The notes below the pieces were generated by a model. It saw nothing but the letters and a program-made list of their open reading frames with translations, had not been told where the DNA came from and ran no database searches. 32,964 nucleotides of DNA, taken from the NCBI GenBank assembly GCA_017544835.1, contig JAFYDI010000012.1, positions 1 through 32,964 on the forward strand, read 5' to 3'. Position numbers and translations under genes: made by a program. Shown here piece by piece: positions 16,442 to 25,500 of the stretch (positions are counted from its first letter, which is position 1; each line of letters starts with the position of its first letter). The DNA comes from Lachnospiraceae bacterium (GTDB taxonomy: Bacteria; Bacillota; Clostridia; Lachnospirales; Lachnospiraceae).

Positions 16442-17524
16442 TTAATTGCTCAATATCTGCCTTTCGATTTCATCAAAGTCGTACTTGGTATGAATCATCT
16501 GATTGAACTGATTCTTGGAGCCTGCTCCGGAAGTGCCGGATGCCTTGGGCTTCCTGAATGCGGAATCTACGGCGGGGATATCGGAGAGGTTCTTAACTCC
16601 CGCCTTCTTCCACGAAGAAAGAATCTTCTCGCAGTACTCGAGTCTGTGCGAATCTGTTGCAACAACAGTCTTGCCACACGCGGCGTTGATGATTTCTAAG
16701 TCAAATCCGTAGTCCTTGTACCATTTGGTAACTATCTCGGCCTCTGCCGGTGTAGGAGTTGAGGTTCGGCCGAGGGACTTAAGGATGGTGTATACATTCT
16801 TATCATAGCTGTTGCCGATAAAAGCCTTGGCCTGCTTGGGAGTCTTAATCTCAGCTTCGGCCCAGGAAATGGCAACTTTCTTAATGTAAGCAAAGCTGGT
16901 CTTGCCGCGGTCTACACAATACTGAAGCAGGTAGTCCACAAGGTCTGATGAGAACTTAAGCTCGTCGGTAATAAAATAAAGGATCTCGATATCCTTAAGC
17001 GTAAGCTGCTTCTGAAGATAAGTCTCTGCTATAAAAAGAAGCTGTCCCGTTTCAGCGTTGTCCTTGAAAGCTTTAAGCTGATCTCTCGAATAAGAAATAT
17101 TGTCATAATCGGGCTTCACGGGCTCTGCCTGAGCGGGCTCGGAGGCCTTAACCTCAACGGGAGCCGGTGAGGATACAAGCTTAAGCGGAACAATCGGAGC
17201 AAGCGGTCTTTCAACGTTTACAGCCGCCTCTGAGGGCGAAAGAAAACGAATTCCGGTAAGAGACTTAGCTTCATTATATTCAAGAGCGATAAGGTGCTGC
17301 TTCTCCCAGTACTTAAGGGCTCTCATAATATCTTTTTCGGTGTGGTTGAACTTATCGGCCATATCGGAGATTCCGGTAGGAAGATTGGCGCTCATCATGC
17401 GCACGAGATAAAGGTAGACTTTGAGCTGGGCATCATTGGCTTCCGTCATGTAATTATCGATAAATCTATTGGAAATGGCGGTACTGCCCAAGTAGTCATC
17501 TTTATAAATTGTCAAAGAATTCAT
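16442..17524 (-). CDS. DnaB/DnaD-like primosome protein (DnaD domain)
   Basis: The 360-aa protein opens with a winged-helix-like domain (about 25-100, including DAQLKVYLYLVRMM and TEKDIMRALKYWEKQHLI), like the DDBH1 domain of DnaB/DnaD. After a proline-rich linker (about 108-140) come two copies of the DnaB_2/DDBH2 helical domain. The first (about 155-225) carries YIKKVAISW and the second (about 238-315) YCEKILSSW, both matching the YxxxIxxxW pattern of this fold. One DDBH1 plus two DDBH2 is the arrangement of Bacillus DnaB rather than DnaD (which has one), so I regard it as the DnaB-type helicase co-loader; annotation pipelines usually call it 'DnaD domain protein'. It lies directly before the DnaI-like loader. 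A GGGGAG ribosome site precedes the ATG. A DnaA-box cluster lies 200-325 bases upstream. Confidence 0.85.
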   Translation of the reverse strand: MNSLTIYKDDYLGSTAISNRFIDNYMTEANDAQLKVYLYLVRMMSANLPTGISDMADKFNHTEKDIMRALKYWEKQHLIALEYNEAKSLTGIRFLSPSEAAVNVERPLAPIVPLKLVSSPAPVEVKASEPAQAEPVKPDYDNISYSRDQLKAFKDNAETGQLLFIAETYLQKQLTLKDIEILYFITDELKFSSDLVDYLLQYCVDRGKTSFAYIKKVAISWAEAEIKTPKQAKAFIGNSYDKNVYTILKSLGRTSTPTPAEAEIVTKWYKDYGFDLEIINAACGKTVVATDSHRLEYCEKILSSWKKAGVKNLSDIPAVDSAFRKPKASGTSGAGSKNQFNQMIHTKYDFDEIERQILSN

Positions 17525-17722
17525 GGAAAGATCTCCCCTAACCCTCTTAAAGAAGGTAGTCTATACAAAATTTGGAAAACGCGCATCTCCACTGCACGGC
17601 CGCCAAGGGGTACCCCAAGCGGAACTTCCAAGGCTGATTCTACCAAAAAAGCCTGCCAAATAAAATGGGTAAAATGCCGAAAAAGCCAGCAAAATCAAGG
17701 CTTTGAGACCTGCGACCCAAAT
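17525..17722. other. Leader region of the DnaB-like gene
   Basis: About 200 bases hold no gene. There is a perfect palindrome GGGGTACCCC near 17609-17618 and short AAGGC/GCCTT inverted repeats that could form hairpins on the minus strand, one followed by TTTTT around 17680. A candidate -10 (TATAGA on the minus strand) lies near 17560, but no good -35 accompanies it, so the promoter is not resolved. Confidence 0.35.
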
Positions 17723-17849
17723 TTGTGGAAAGTGTGGATAATGTGGATGTTTTTGAAAAAAGCCACTAAAATACGGGTAATTTTGGGGCAAAAATAATCC
17801 ACATTTTCAAGGGAGTTTCCAAGCCTTAAAAATGTGGACTTGTGGATAA
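17723..17849 (-). promoter_or_regulatory. DnaA-box cluster upstream of the primosome operon
   Basis: Two perfect DnaA boxes (TGTGGATAA on the plus strand, i.e. TTATCCACA on the minus strand) lie at 17733-17741 and 17841-17849. TAATCCACA at 17795-17803 matches 8 of 9 on the opposite strand. Weaker 7-of-9 copies lie at 17724-17732 and directly adjacent to the first perfect box at 17742-17750; a 6-of-9 copy is at 17833-17841. At least five boxes in 127 bases is far above chance. It lies between murC and the DnaB-like gene, which both read leftward. Likely roles are DnaA control of the primosome operon or a DnaA-titration site; an origin is less likely without dnaA or dnaN nearby. Confidence 0.7.
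17799..17837 (-). terminator. Likely murC terminator, overlapping the DnaA-box cluster
   Basis: CCACATTTTCAAGG (17799-17812) and CCTTAAAAATGTGG (17824-17837) form a 14-bp stem with one wobble around an 11-base loop. On the minus strand the hairpin is followed by ATTATTTTTG. It lies about 15 bases past the murC stop, as expected for a terminator. Both arms contain the CCACA/TGTGG core of DnaA boxes. Confidence 0.6.
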
Positions 17850-17852
17850 ATA

Positions 17853-19229
17853 TTAAGAAACCAGATTCTGTCCGATGTTTACAACATCTCCCGCGCCCAT
17901 AGTTATCAACAGGTCATCGGTAGTGCAATTTTTCTTAACGAATTTTTCGATTTCCGAAAAATCTTTGATGTACGTTACATCGATTCCGCGTTCCTTCATC
18001 GCTTCGTAAAGCGTCTGCGAATTGCACCCGTAAATATCCTTCTCGCGAGCCGCATATACATCACACAACACAACCTTGTCGGCCAAAGAAAGCGCATCGA
18101 CAAAATCCGGTAACAACGCCTTCGTACGAGTATATGTATGAGGCTGGAATACTACCCAAAGCTTATTGTGAGGCTTTTGAAGTGCCGCATTTAAAGTGGC
18201 GCGAATCTCTGTGGGATGATGAGCGTAATCGTCCACCACGGTAACTCCGTTAAATGAACCAAGCTCCTCAAATCTACGCTTCGAACCGCTGCACTTAAGG
18301 AGCGCCGACTTAATATTGGAAGCGGAAACCTTAAGGTGTCGTGCAACCGCTATGGCAGCAAGTGCATTGGATACATTGTGGATACCGGTCGTTGCGAGGG
18401 ATACATCGAACTCACCGCCCGTTTTCTTAACGTGGCAGGTAAAAGAAGGATGCCCGTTCTTATCAAAACTGATATCGGAAGCCCAGAAATCAAACGCGGG
18501 CGAAAAACCATAAGTAACATAGGGACACTTGATATCCTTGACAATCTCGCGATAATTGTCGATTTCACCGTTGATTACAAGCAAACCGTCTTCGGGCAAT
18601 AAATTCGCGAAACGCTTGAAAGAACTGCGAATATCGTTAATATCCTTAAAGAAATCAAGATGGTCTTCTTCTATATTAAGTATGACTGAAATCTTAGGAA
18701 AGAAACTTAAGAAGCTGTTGGTATATTCACAGGCCTCGAACACGAAGTAATCGTGTGAGCCCACGCGAATATTTGAGTTAATGCTCTTAAGTACACCACC
18801 GACAGATAAAGTAGGATCAGTCTCGGCTTCAATCAAAATTTCCGAAATCATGGATGTTGTGGTGGTCTTACCGTGAGTACCGCTTATGGCAACGGGAACA
18901 TCGTATCCCTTCATAAGCTGCCCTAAGAATTCAGCTCTTGTCATATGAGCCTTGCCCGACTCCATCATAGCCTTGTACTCGGCATTGTCGGGACGAATGG
19001 CTGCGGTGTAGACGATTAAATCCACATCGTCTGTAATATGTGGAGTCTCCTGGCCATAGTAGACGGTAGCGCCCTCTTCGGAGAGCTTTCTGGTTAAATC
19101 ACTTTCCTTGGCATCGGAGCCCGAGACCTTGAAACCGTCGTTAAGAAGGATGCTTGCAAGGCCGCTCATTGAGATCCCGCCGATACCTATAAAGTATACA
19201 TGCATATTTGAATTTAAAGTAATATTCAT
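17853..19229 (-). CDS. murC: UDP-N-acetylmuramate--L-alanine ligase
   Basis: MurC adds L-alanine to UDP-N-acetylmuramic acid in the cytoplasm, the first amino-acid step of peptidoglycan synthesis. The 458-aa length is normal. The N-terminal UDP-binding domain has GIGGISMSGLA (15-25). The ATP-binding P-loop is GTHGKT (117-122) with the following TTTSM. Further along, the VVDDYAHHPTEI segment carries the conserved catalytic-site histidines of Mur ligases, and VFQPHTYTR follows. A GGGAG ribosome site lies 9 bases before the ATG. An extended -10 (TGCTATAAT) at 19285-19277 on the minus strand is the probable promoter; an 8-bp hairpin in the leader ends just before the ribosome site. It is divergent from glgC. 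Confidence 0.95.
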   Translation of the reverse strand: MNITLNSNMHVYFIGIGGISMSGLASILLNDGFKVSGSDAKESDLTRKLSEEGATVYYGQETPHITDDVDLIVYTAAIRPDNAEYKAMMESGKAHMTRAEFLGQLMKGYDVPVAISGTHGKTTTTSMISEILIEAETDPTLSVGGVLKSINSNIRVGSHDYFVFEACEYTNSFLSFFPKISVILNIEEDHLDFFKDINDIRSSFKRFANLLPEDGLLVINGEIDNYREIVKDIKCPYVTYGFSPAFDFWASDISFDKNGHPSFTCHVKKTGGEFDVSLATTGIHNVSNALAAIAVARHLKVSASNIKSALLKCSGSKRRFEELGSFNGVTVVDDYAHHPTEIRATLNAALQKPHNKLWVVFQPHTYTRTKALLPDFVDALSLADKVVLCDVYAAREKDIYGCNSQTLYEAMKERGIDVTYIKDFSEIEKFVKKNCTTDDLLITMGAGDVVNIGQNLVS

Positions 19230-19242
19230 AGTTAAATCTCCC

Positions 19243-19285
19243 GTCGGATTCTTTCTTTTACCAATCCGACAGATTGATTATAGCA
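19243..19285 (-). promoter_or_regulatory. murC promoter and leader hairpin
   Basis: The minus strand carries TGCTATAAT at 19285-19277. GTCGGATT (19270-19263) and AATCCGAC (19250-19243) form a perfect 8-bp hairpin in the leader, directly beside the GGGAG ribosome site. Whether the hairpin affects translation cannot be told from sequence. Confidence 0.5.
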
Positions 19286-19412
19286 TTACTTCAAAAAAAC
19301 GCAAACGTAACCAAACTTTCGTTGATTAAATAGAAAAAGTGGGGTACACTTATAATAGATGATTTTCTGAAGCATTCTCGCTTCACAAAAAGCTACATAT
19401 TTGGAGGCATCA

Positions 19413-20687
19413 ATGATAAAAAAAGAGATGATTGCCATGCTTTTGGCGGGTGGCCAGGGAAGCCGACTCGGAGTTTTGACCGCCAAGATGGCTAAGCCTG
19501 CCGTTTCTTTCGGAGGCAAGTACCGAATTATTGATTTTCCGCTTTCCAACTGTATTAATTCGGGTGTTGATACCGTGGGTGTACTTACTCAGTACCAGCC
19601 GCTTCGACTTAATACACACATCGGCATAGGTATTCCGTGGGACCTCGACCGTAATATCGGTGGTGTAACCGTTCTTCCGCCTTATGAGAAGAGCGAGAAC
19701 AGCGAGTGGTACACAGGTACGGCCAATGCAATCTATCAGAACCTGGATTATATGGAGACATACAATCCGGACTACGTTCTTATTCTTTCCGGTGACCATA
19801 TTTATAAGATGGACTACGAAGTTATGCTTGACTTCCACAAGGAAAAGGGCGCTGACGTTACTATCGCCGTTATGCCCGTTCCCATGGAGGAGGCTAAGCG
19901 TTTCGGTATCATGATTACCGACGAAAACGGAAAGATTACCGAATTCGAAGAAAAGCCCGAGCATCCGAGGAGCAACCTCGCATCGATGGGTATCTATATA
20001 TTTAACTGGAAGACGCTTAAAGAAGCCCTTATTGCCAAGGCCAATCAGCCGGCTCTGGACTTTGGTAAGCATGTCATTCCTTACTGCCATGACAAGGGTT
20101 CACCCATGTATGCCTATGAGTTCACGGGTTACTGGAAGGACGTGGGAACACTTGAGTCCTACTGGCAGGCCAACATGGAGCTTATCGACCTTGTGCCCGA
20201 GTTTAACCTCTATGAAGAGTACTGGAAGATTTACACCAAGAGCGAGACTCTTCCTCCTCAGTACCTTTCCAAGGACAGCGTAATAGAGAGAAGTATTGTG
20301 GGTGAGGGCAGTGAGATTTACGGTAAGGTTTACAATTCCGTAATCGGTCGCGGCGTAGTTATCGGTGAGAATGCAGTCATCAGAGACTCCATCATCATGA
20401 ACGAAGTCGAGATTAAAGAAAGCGCTCAGTGTATCAAGTGTATCGTTGCCGAAGGTGCGGTAATAGGCGAGAACGCCGTGCTCGGTGAAGGCGAAGAACT
20501 ACCCAATGAAACCGATCCCAAGATTTACAACGCAGGAATCGTTACAATCGGTGAGAAGACACTTATCCCCGCAGATGTCCGAATCGGCAAGAACAGCGTG
20601 GTGCTTGGCGCTACCGGCCCCGAGGATTATCCCGACGGAGTATTAAAGAGCGGTTCCACACTTATAAAGGCAGGTGACGAGGTATGA
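19413..20687 (+). CDS. glgC: Glucose-1-phosphate adenylyltransferase, catalytic subunit
   Basis: GlgC makes ADP-glucose from glucose 1-phosphate and ATP for glycogen synthesis. The 424-aa product has the nucleotide-binding motif [20 protein letters not shown] near the N-terminus with the GxGxRL and K(x)AKP pattern intact, the [10 protein letters not shown] active-site segment (about 128-137) and the FEEKP motif. The C-terminal third (about 290-424) is a left-handed beta-helix with hexapeptide repeats. The start at 19413 follows a GGAGG site (19403-19407) by 5 bases; a TTG at 19401 in the same frame overlaps that site and is rejected. A TATAAT lies at 19351-19356 without a clear -35. It overlaps glgD by 4 bases, so the two subunits are translationally coupled. 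Confidence 0.95.
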   Translation: MIKKEMIAMLLAGGQGSRLGVLTAKMAKPAVSFGGKYRIIDFPLSNCINSGVDTVGVLTQYQPLRLNTHIGIGIPWDLDRNIGGVTVLPPYEKSENSEWYTGTANAIYQNLDYMETYNPDYVLILSGDHIYKMDYEVMLDFHKEKGADVTIAVMPVPMEEAKRFGIMITDENGKITEFEEKPEHPRSNLASMGIYIFNWKTLKEALIAKANQPALDFGKHVIPYCHDKGSPMYAYEFTGYWKDVGTLESYWQANMELIDLVPEFNLYEEYWKIYTKSETLPPQYLSKDSVIERSIVGEGSEIYGKVYNSVIGRGVVIGENAVIRDSIIMNEVEIKESAQCIKCIVAEGAVIGENAVLGEGEELPNETDPKIYNAGIVTIGEKTLIPADVRIGKNSVVLGATGPEDYPDGVLKSGSTLIKAGDEV

Positions 20688-21802
20688 GAGCTATAGGTAT
20701 AGTATTGGCCGGCGGATCCAGCCATCGTATGAAAGAACTCGTATCCAGGAGAGCGGTTGCTGCAATGCCCGTTGCAGGCAGTTACAGAAGTATCGACTTT
20801 GTACTCAGCAACATGTCCAATTCCCATATCCAGAAGGTAGGCGTATTCACTCAGTACAATGCCGGAAGCCTTAACGAGCACTTAAGCTCTTCTAAATGGT
20901 GGGACTTCGGACGTAAGCAGGGCGGTCTTTATGTATTCACCCCCGCGGTTACAGCCGAGAACAACTTCTGGTACAGAGGAACCGCAGACGCTATTTATCA
21001 GAACCTTTCTTTCTTAAAGAACAGCCACGAGCCTTACGTAGTAATCGCTTCCGCTGACTGCATCTACAAGATGGATTACAATAAGCTTTTGGAATATCAT
21101 ATCAATAAGAAGGCTGACATCACCGTAGTATGTCGCGACGCGGACGATCTTCGCGATATCGACCGATTCGGAACCATTAAGATGAATGAAGAGTACCGTA
21201 TCGAGGAGTTTGAAGAGAAGCCGGTGGTTGCCAAGACTTCCACTATTTCCTGCGGTATCTACGTAATCAGAAGACGTGCTCTTATTGAGATGATTGAAAA
21301 GTGCGCATCGGAAGACCGTTACGATTTTGTGCGCGACGTTCTTATAAGAATGAAGGATATTAAGAAGATATACGGCTACAAGATATCCGAGTACTGGCGT
21401 AATATTGCAAGCCTTGAAGATTATTTCCATACCAACATGGATTTCTTAAAGCCTCAGATACGTAATTACTTTTTCAAGCAGTACCCTGATATTTACTCCA
21501 AGGTTGATGACCTTCCGCCCGCCAAGTACAATGTCGGCGCACAGGTTCGTAACAGCCTTATTTCAAGCGGTACCATTGTTAACGGCGTAGTCGAGGATTC
21601 CGTAATCTTTAAAGAGACTTACATCGGCAACAACTGCGTTATTAAGAATTCAATCATTCTTAACGACGTATACATCGGTGACAACTCCTACATCGAGAAC
21701 TGTATTGTGGAGAGTCACGGCACCGTTCGTGCTAACTCTTATTACAAGGGCGAAGGCAACATCAAGGTAGTTATCGAAGAGAGCGACAGATTCATAATGT
21801 AA
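20684..21802 (+). CDS. glgD: Glucose-1-phosphate adenylyltransferase regulatory subunit
   Basis: The 372-aa GlgC paralogue keeps the overall fold, including [15 protein letters not shown] and a C-terminal beta-helix. Its nucleotide-binding loop is degenerate ([17 protein letters not shown] instead of GGQGSRLxxLTxxxAKP). That matches GlgD of Firmicutes, a largely non-catalytic subunit that forms a hetero-oligomer with GlgC and raises its activity. The ATG overlaps the glgC stop (ATGA), consistent with matched production of the two subunits. No glycogen synthase or phosphorylase gene is in the window. The transcript ends at the hairpin 21811-21838. Confidence 0.93.
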   Translation: MRAIGIVLAGGSSHRMKELVSRRAVAAMPVAGSYRSIDFVLSNMSNSHIQKVGVFTQYNAGSLNEHLSSSKWWDFGRKQGGLYVFTPAVTAENNFWYRGTADAIYQNLSFLKNSHEPYVVIASADCIYKMDYNKLLEYHINKKADITVVCRDADDLRDIDRFGTIKMNEEYRIEEFEEKPVVAKTSTISCGIYVIRRRALIEMIEKCASEDRYDFVRDVLIRMKDIKKIYGYKISEYWRNIASLEDYFHTNMDFLKPQIRNYFFKQYPDIYSKVDDLPPAKYNVGAQVRNSLISSGTIVNGVVEDSVIFKETYIGNNCVIKNSIILNDVYIGDNSYIENCIVESHGTVRANSYYKGEGNIKVVIEESDRFIM

Positions 21803-21810
21803 AGCATGGG

Positions 21811-21838
21811 GCCCGCGGGTATGTTCTCGCGGGCTTTT
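21811..21838 (+). terminator. Terminator after glgD
   Basis: GCCCGCG (21811-21817) pairs with CGCGGGC (21828-21834) around a 10-base loop, followed by TTTTAT. It lies 8 bases past the glgD stop. Confidence 0.85.
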
Positions 21839-21863
21839 ATGCGCTTTCTTTGGCCTGTAACGG

Positions 21864-21892
21864 TTGCCTTAATACTCGCGCTTCTGTATAAT
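21864..21892 (+). promoter_or_regulatory. Sigma-A promoter of pth-mfd
   Basis: TTGCCT (21864-21869), a 17-base spacer and TATAAT (21887-21892). The start would be near 21899, with a leader of about 29 nt including a TAGGAGA ribosome site. Confidence 0.7.
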
Positions 21893-21927
21893 GATTGCGG
21901 TGTAAGACACCTTAGGAGATAAGAATA

Positions 21928-22512
21928 ATGATAATTATCGCAGGTCTCGGCAATCCCGGGAAAGATTATGCAGGAACCCGCCACAATGCGGGCTTTATGA
22001 CAATAGATGCACTCGCCTCCAAATACGGCATAGACGTAGGCGAAAAAAAGCATAAGGCACTTATCGGCAAGGGCGCCATCGAAGGCCACAAGGTAATACT
22101 TGCCAAGCCTCAGACATTCATGAACAACAGTGGCGAGAGCTTAAGAGAACTCGTCGATTACTATAAGCCCGACATTGAGACGGAAGTTATCGTGATATAC
22201 GACGACATTACCCTTGATGTGGGCGGTATTCGCGTGCGTAAGAAAGGCTCGGCCGGCGGACACAACGGCATGAAGAGTATTATCGCGCATCTTGGCACCA
22301 CCGACTTTCAGAGAGTCCGCGTGGGAATAGGCGAGAAGCCGCCGCGCATGGATCTTGCGGACTGGGTACTCGGGCATTTCCACAAAGAGGATATGGAGCC
22401 TCTTAAGGATGCCATCGATGAAGCCTGCACCGCAACCCTCATGATTATGAACGGCGCAACAGACGAGGCCATGAACAAATACAACCGCAAGGTTGACAGG
22501 ACACAAGAATGA
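21928..22512 (+). CDS. pth: Peptidyl-tRNA hydrolase
   Basis: This 194-aa esterase releases tRNA from peptidyl-tRNA that drops off ribosomes. The N-terminal signature AGLGNPGKDYAGTRHNAGF is complete, including the catalytic histidine in TRHNAGF. LAKPQTFMNNSGES, VIYDDITLDVG and KGSAGGHNGMKSI also match conserved Pth segments. Length is typical. A TAGGAG site precedes the ATG. Its stop overlaps the mfd start as ATGA (22509-22512), so the two are translationally coupled. The pth-mfd order is conserved across Firmicutes. Confidence 0.96.
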   Translation: MIIIAGLGNPGKDYAGTRHNAGFMTIDALASKYGIDVGEKKHKALIGKGAIEGHKVILAKPQTFMNNSGESLRELVDYYKPDIETEVIVIYDDITLDVGGIRVRKKGSAGGHNGMKSIIAHLGTTDFQRVRVGIGEKPPRMDLADWVLGHFHKEDMEPLKDAIDEACTATLMIMNGATDEAMNKYNRKVDRTQE

Positions 22513-25500
22513 GAGCATTGACAGGGCCCCTTATGAGTCTTCCGGGTATTACGGAAGCTAAAGCGGAACTTAGGAAAAAGAAAAACGTCTCGGTCACCGG
22601 TTGTGTCGATTCCCAGAAGTGGAACATGGCATATGCCCTTGCCGAAGGTTTTTCCAATAAAGTTATAGTAACGTACAGTGATGTCAGAGTTAAGGAAATC
22701 TACGAAGACTACAGAATGTACGATAAAAACGTGCGCATGTATCCTGCCAAGGACGCCATTTTCTACCAGGCAGACGTGCACGGCAACAAGATTACAAGAG
22801 ACAGAATCGCATGCCTTAAGCGAATACTAATGGGTCTTCCCTGCACTATCATCACCACTTACGGCGGCCTTATGAATGCAGGCGCAGGCCTTGATGTGTT
22901 GCGTGACAGTCTTATCAAAATTTCAGTTAACGGCGAGGTATCCGAGAAAGCACTTATTAAAAAGCTCTGTGCTCTCGGCTACGAGAAGACCTATCAGGTG
23001 GAAGCAGGCGGCCAGTTCTCGGTACGCGGCGGCATCATCGACATCTTTGATTTCACCGAAGACAACCCATACAGAATAGAGCTTTGGGGTGACGAAGTAA
23101 GCTCCGTAAGAAGCTTTGACGTTCAGAGCCAGCGTTCCATCGAGCGCCTTGAGAGCATTACCATATATCCGGCTACAGAGTTGCCTTTATCGGAGGACGA
23201 ACTCTTAGGCGGATTGGTCGGCATTGAGGCAGAGACCAAGACGGCGGTATCTAAATTCCGTAAGGCCGGTAAGCCCGAAGAGGCGCACCGCCTGGAAGTT
23301 ATGTTTGAGGAAGTAAGGGAGCAGATTACCGAGCTTCCATGGACTTTTAACGCCGACGGTTACCTTAAATACTTTTTCAAGGAGCCTCTTTCGGTCTGCG
23401 ACTATATGCCGGGTGCACTGTTCATTCTCGACGAGCCTTCCCGTATCAAAGAGCATGCCGAAGCAGTGGAACTTGAGTTTAGAGAAAGCATGAAAGCCCG
23501 CCTCGAGAAAGGCTACAGCCTTCCCAGTCAGACCGACATACTTATAGGCAGCAGTGTCATCAATGCGAAACTGTCGGGAGAAAGCCTCCTTATGCTCAGC
23601 ACCATGCCTGTGAAAGGCTATTCCATAAAGCCCGACCTTACCATGGGCGTGACAGCAAGAAGCATTCCTTCTTACAACAACAGTTTTAGCGAACTTGTAC
23701 GAGACTTAAATTCATACAAAAAGCGCAATTATAAAGTTCTCATCCTTTCGGGTTCACGCTCGAGAGCGGAACGTATTGCGGAGAATTTAAGAGGGGAAGA
23801 GGTTACCGCTTTCTTTTCCGAAGACCGCAATCACGATCTTAAAAGCGGCGAAATAATGACCATGTACGGCCGAGTTATGAAGGGCTTTGAGTACCCCGAT
23901 ATCGGCTTTGTTGTAATATCCGAAAGTGACATATTTACCGAGGCCAAGAAGAAAAAACGCAAGAAACGTTATGAATCCGAAGGCAACAAGGTAAGAGACT
24001 TTAACGACCTTCAGATAGGCGATTACGTCGTACACGAAAGCTTTGGTATCGGCGTCTATAAGGGCATCGAGAAGGTTGAAGTCGACAAGGTTGCCAAGGA
24101 TTACATGCGCATAGAATACAAGGACGGAGGCGTGCTATACGTGCCTGCGACCGCCCTTGACGTTATCATGAAATATGCTTCCGCGGATGCCAAGAAGCCT
24201 AAGATTAACAAGCTTGGCACCAAGGAATGGGAGAATACCACCTCCAAGGTTAAGTCGGCCGTTGATGAAGTGGCGGAGGAACTCGTGACACTTTATGCTG
24301 CAAGGCGCGACAAGGCGGGATACGTATTCAGCCCCGACACTGTCTGGCAGCAGGAATTCGAGGAAAGCTTCCCTTACGAGGAGACCGGCGACCAGCTCGA
24401 AGCCATCGAAGCCACCAAGGCCGACATGGAGAGCACCAAGATTATGGACCGTCTTATCTGCGGTGACGTGGGCTTTGGCAAGACTGAGATTGCTATTCGT
24501 GCGGCGTTTAAGGCAGTTCAGGACGGCAAGCAGGTAGCCTTTCTTGTGCCCACCACAATCCTGGCGCAGCAGCATTACAACACCTTCACAGAGAGAATGC
24601 GCGACTTTCCCGTGAAGATAGCACTCCTTAGCCGCTTTGTGTCTAAATCCGAGCAAAAGAAAACCATCGAAGACCTTAAGAAAGGCATCGTGGATATTGT
24701 AATCGGTACCCACCGCATGCTTTCTTCGGATATACAGTTTAAAGATCTGGGACTCCTTGTAATTGACGAAGAGCAGCGCTTCGGCGTAACTCACAAGGAA
24801 AAGATTAAGCATATCAAGGACGATGTGGATGTGCTTACGCTTACAGCTACCCCTATTCCCAGAACTCTTCACATGAGCCTTGTGGGAATAAGAGATATGA
24901 GCCTTCTTGAGGAGGCGCCCGGCGACAGACTGCCTATTCAGACCTATGTATGCGAGTACAATCCGGAGATGGTACGCGAAGCCATCAGCCGCGAGCTCTC
25001 CCGCAACGGGCAGGTTTATTACGTGTACAACAGAGTCAATAATATTGTTGATGTTGCCTCGAGTATTCAGGCGCTTGTGCCGGAAGCGAATGTTGCTTTT
25101 GCCCACGGAAAGATGAAAGAGTCGGAGATTGAACGCGTCATGTATGACTTCATCAAGGGCGACATTGATGTGCTGGTAGCAACCACAATTATTGAGACGG
25201 GTATCGATATTCCAAACGTCAATACAATGATTATCCATGATTCCGATAAACTCGGACTATCACAGTTATATCAGCTTCGCGGTCGTGTGGGTCGGTCTAA
25301 CAGGACTTCGTATGCTTTCTTAATGTATAAGCGAGACAAGATTCTTGAAGAAGTTGCGGAGAAGCGACTTCAGACTATCAGAGAGTTTACGGATCTCGGA
25401 AGCGGCTACAAGATTGCAATGCGAGACCTTGAGATTCGCGGCGCCGGCAACATTCTCGGCATGAGCCAGCACGGCCATATGGCGGCTGTCGGATACGATC

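Noticed and set aside
17525-17852. Chromosomal replication origin
   Set aside because: DnaA boxes are present, but dnaA, dnaN and a clear AT-rich unwinding element are not; a regulatory or titration cluster fits better.
19410-20090. 226-aa minus-strand ORF inside glgC
   Set aside because: It is antisense to well-conserved GlgC motifs and shows no domain of its own.
19413-21802. glgC and glgD as a recent tandem duplication
   Set aside because: The two proteins are strongly diverged with a degenerate GlgD nucleotide loop, the known ancient GlgC/GlgD pair of Firmicutes.
24135-25238. 367-aa ORF on the minus strand inside mfd
   Set aside because: It lies antisense to the strongly conserved motor domains of mfd, has no recognisable motif or ribosome site, and is explained by the codon bias of mfd.
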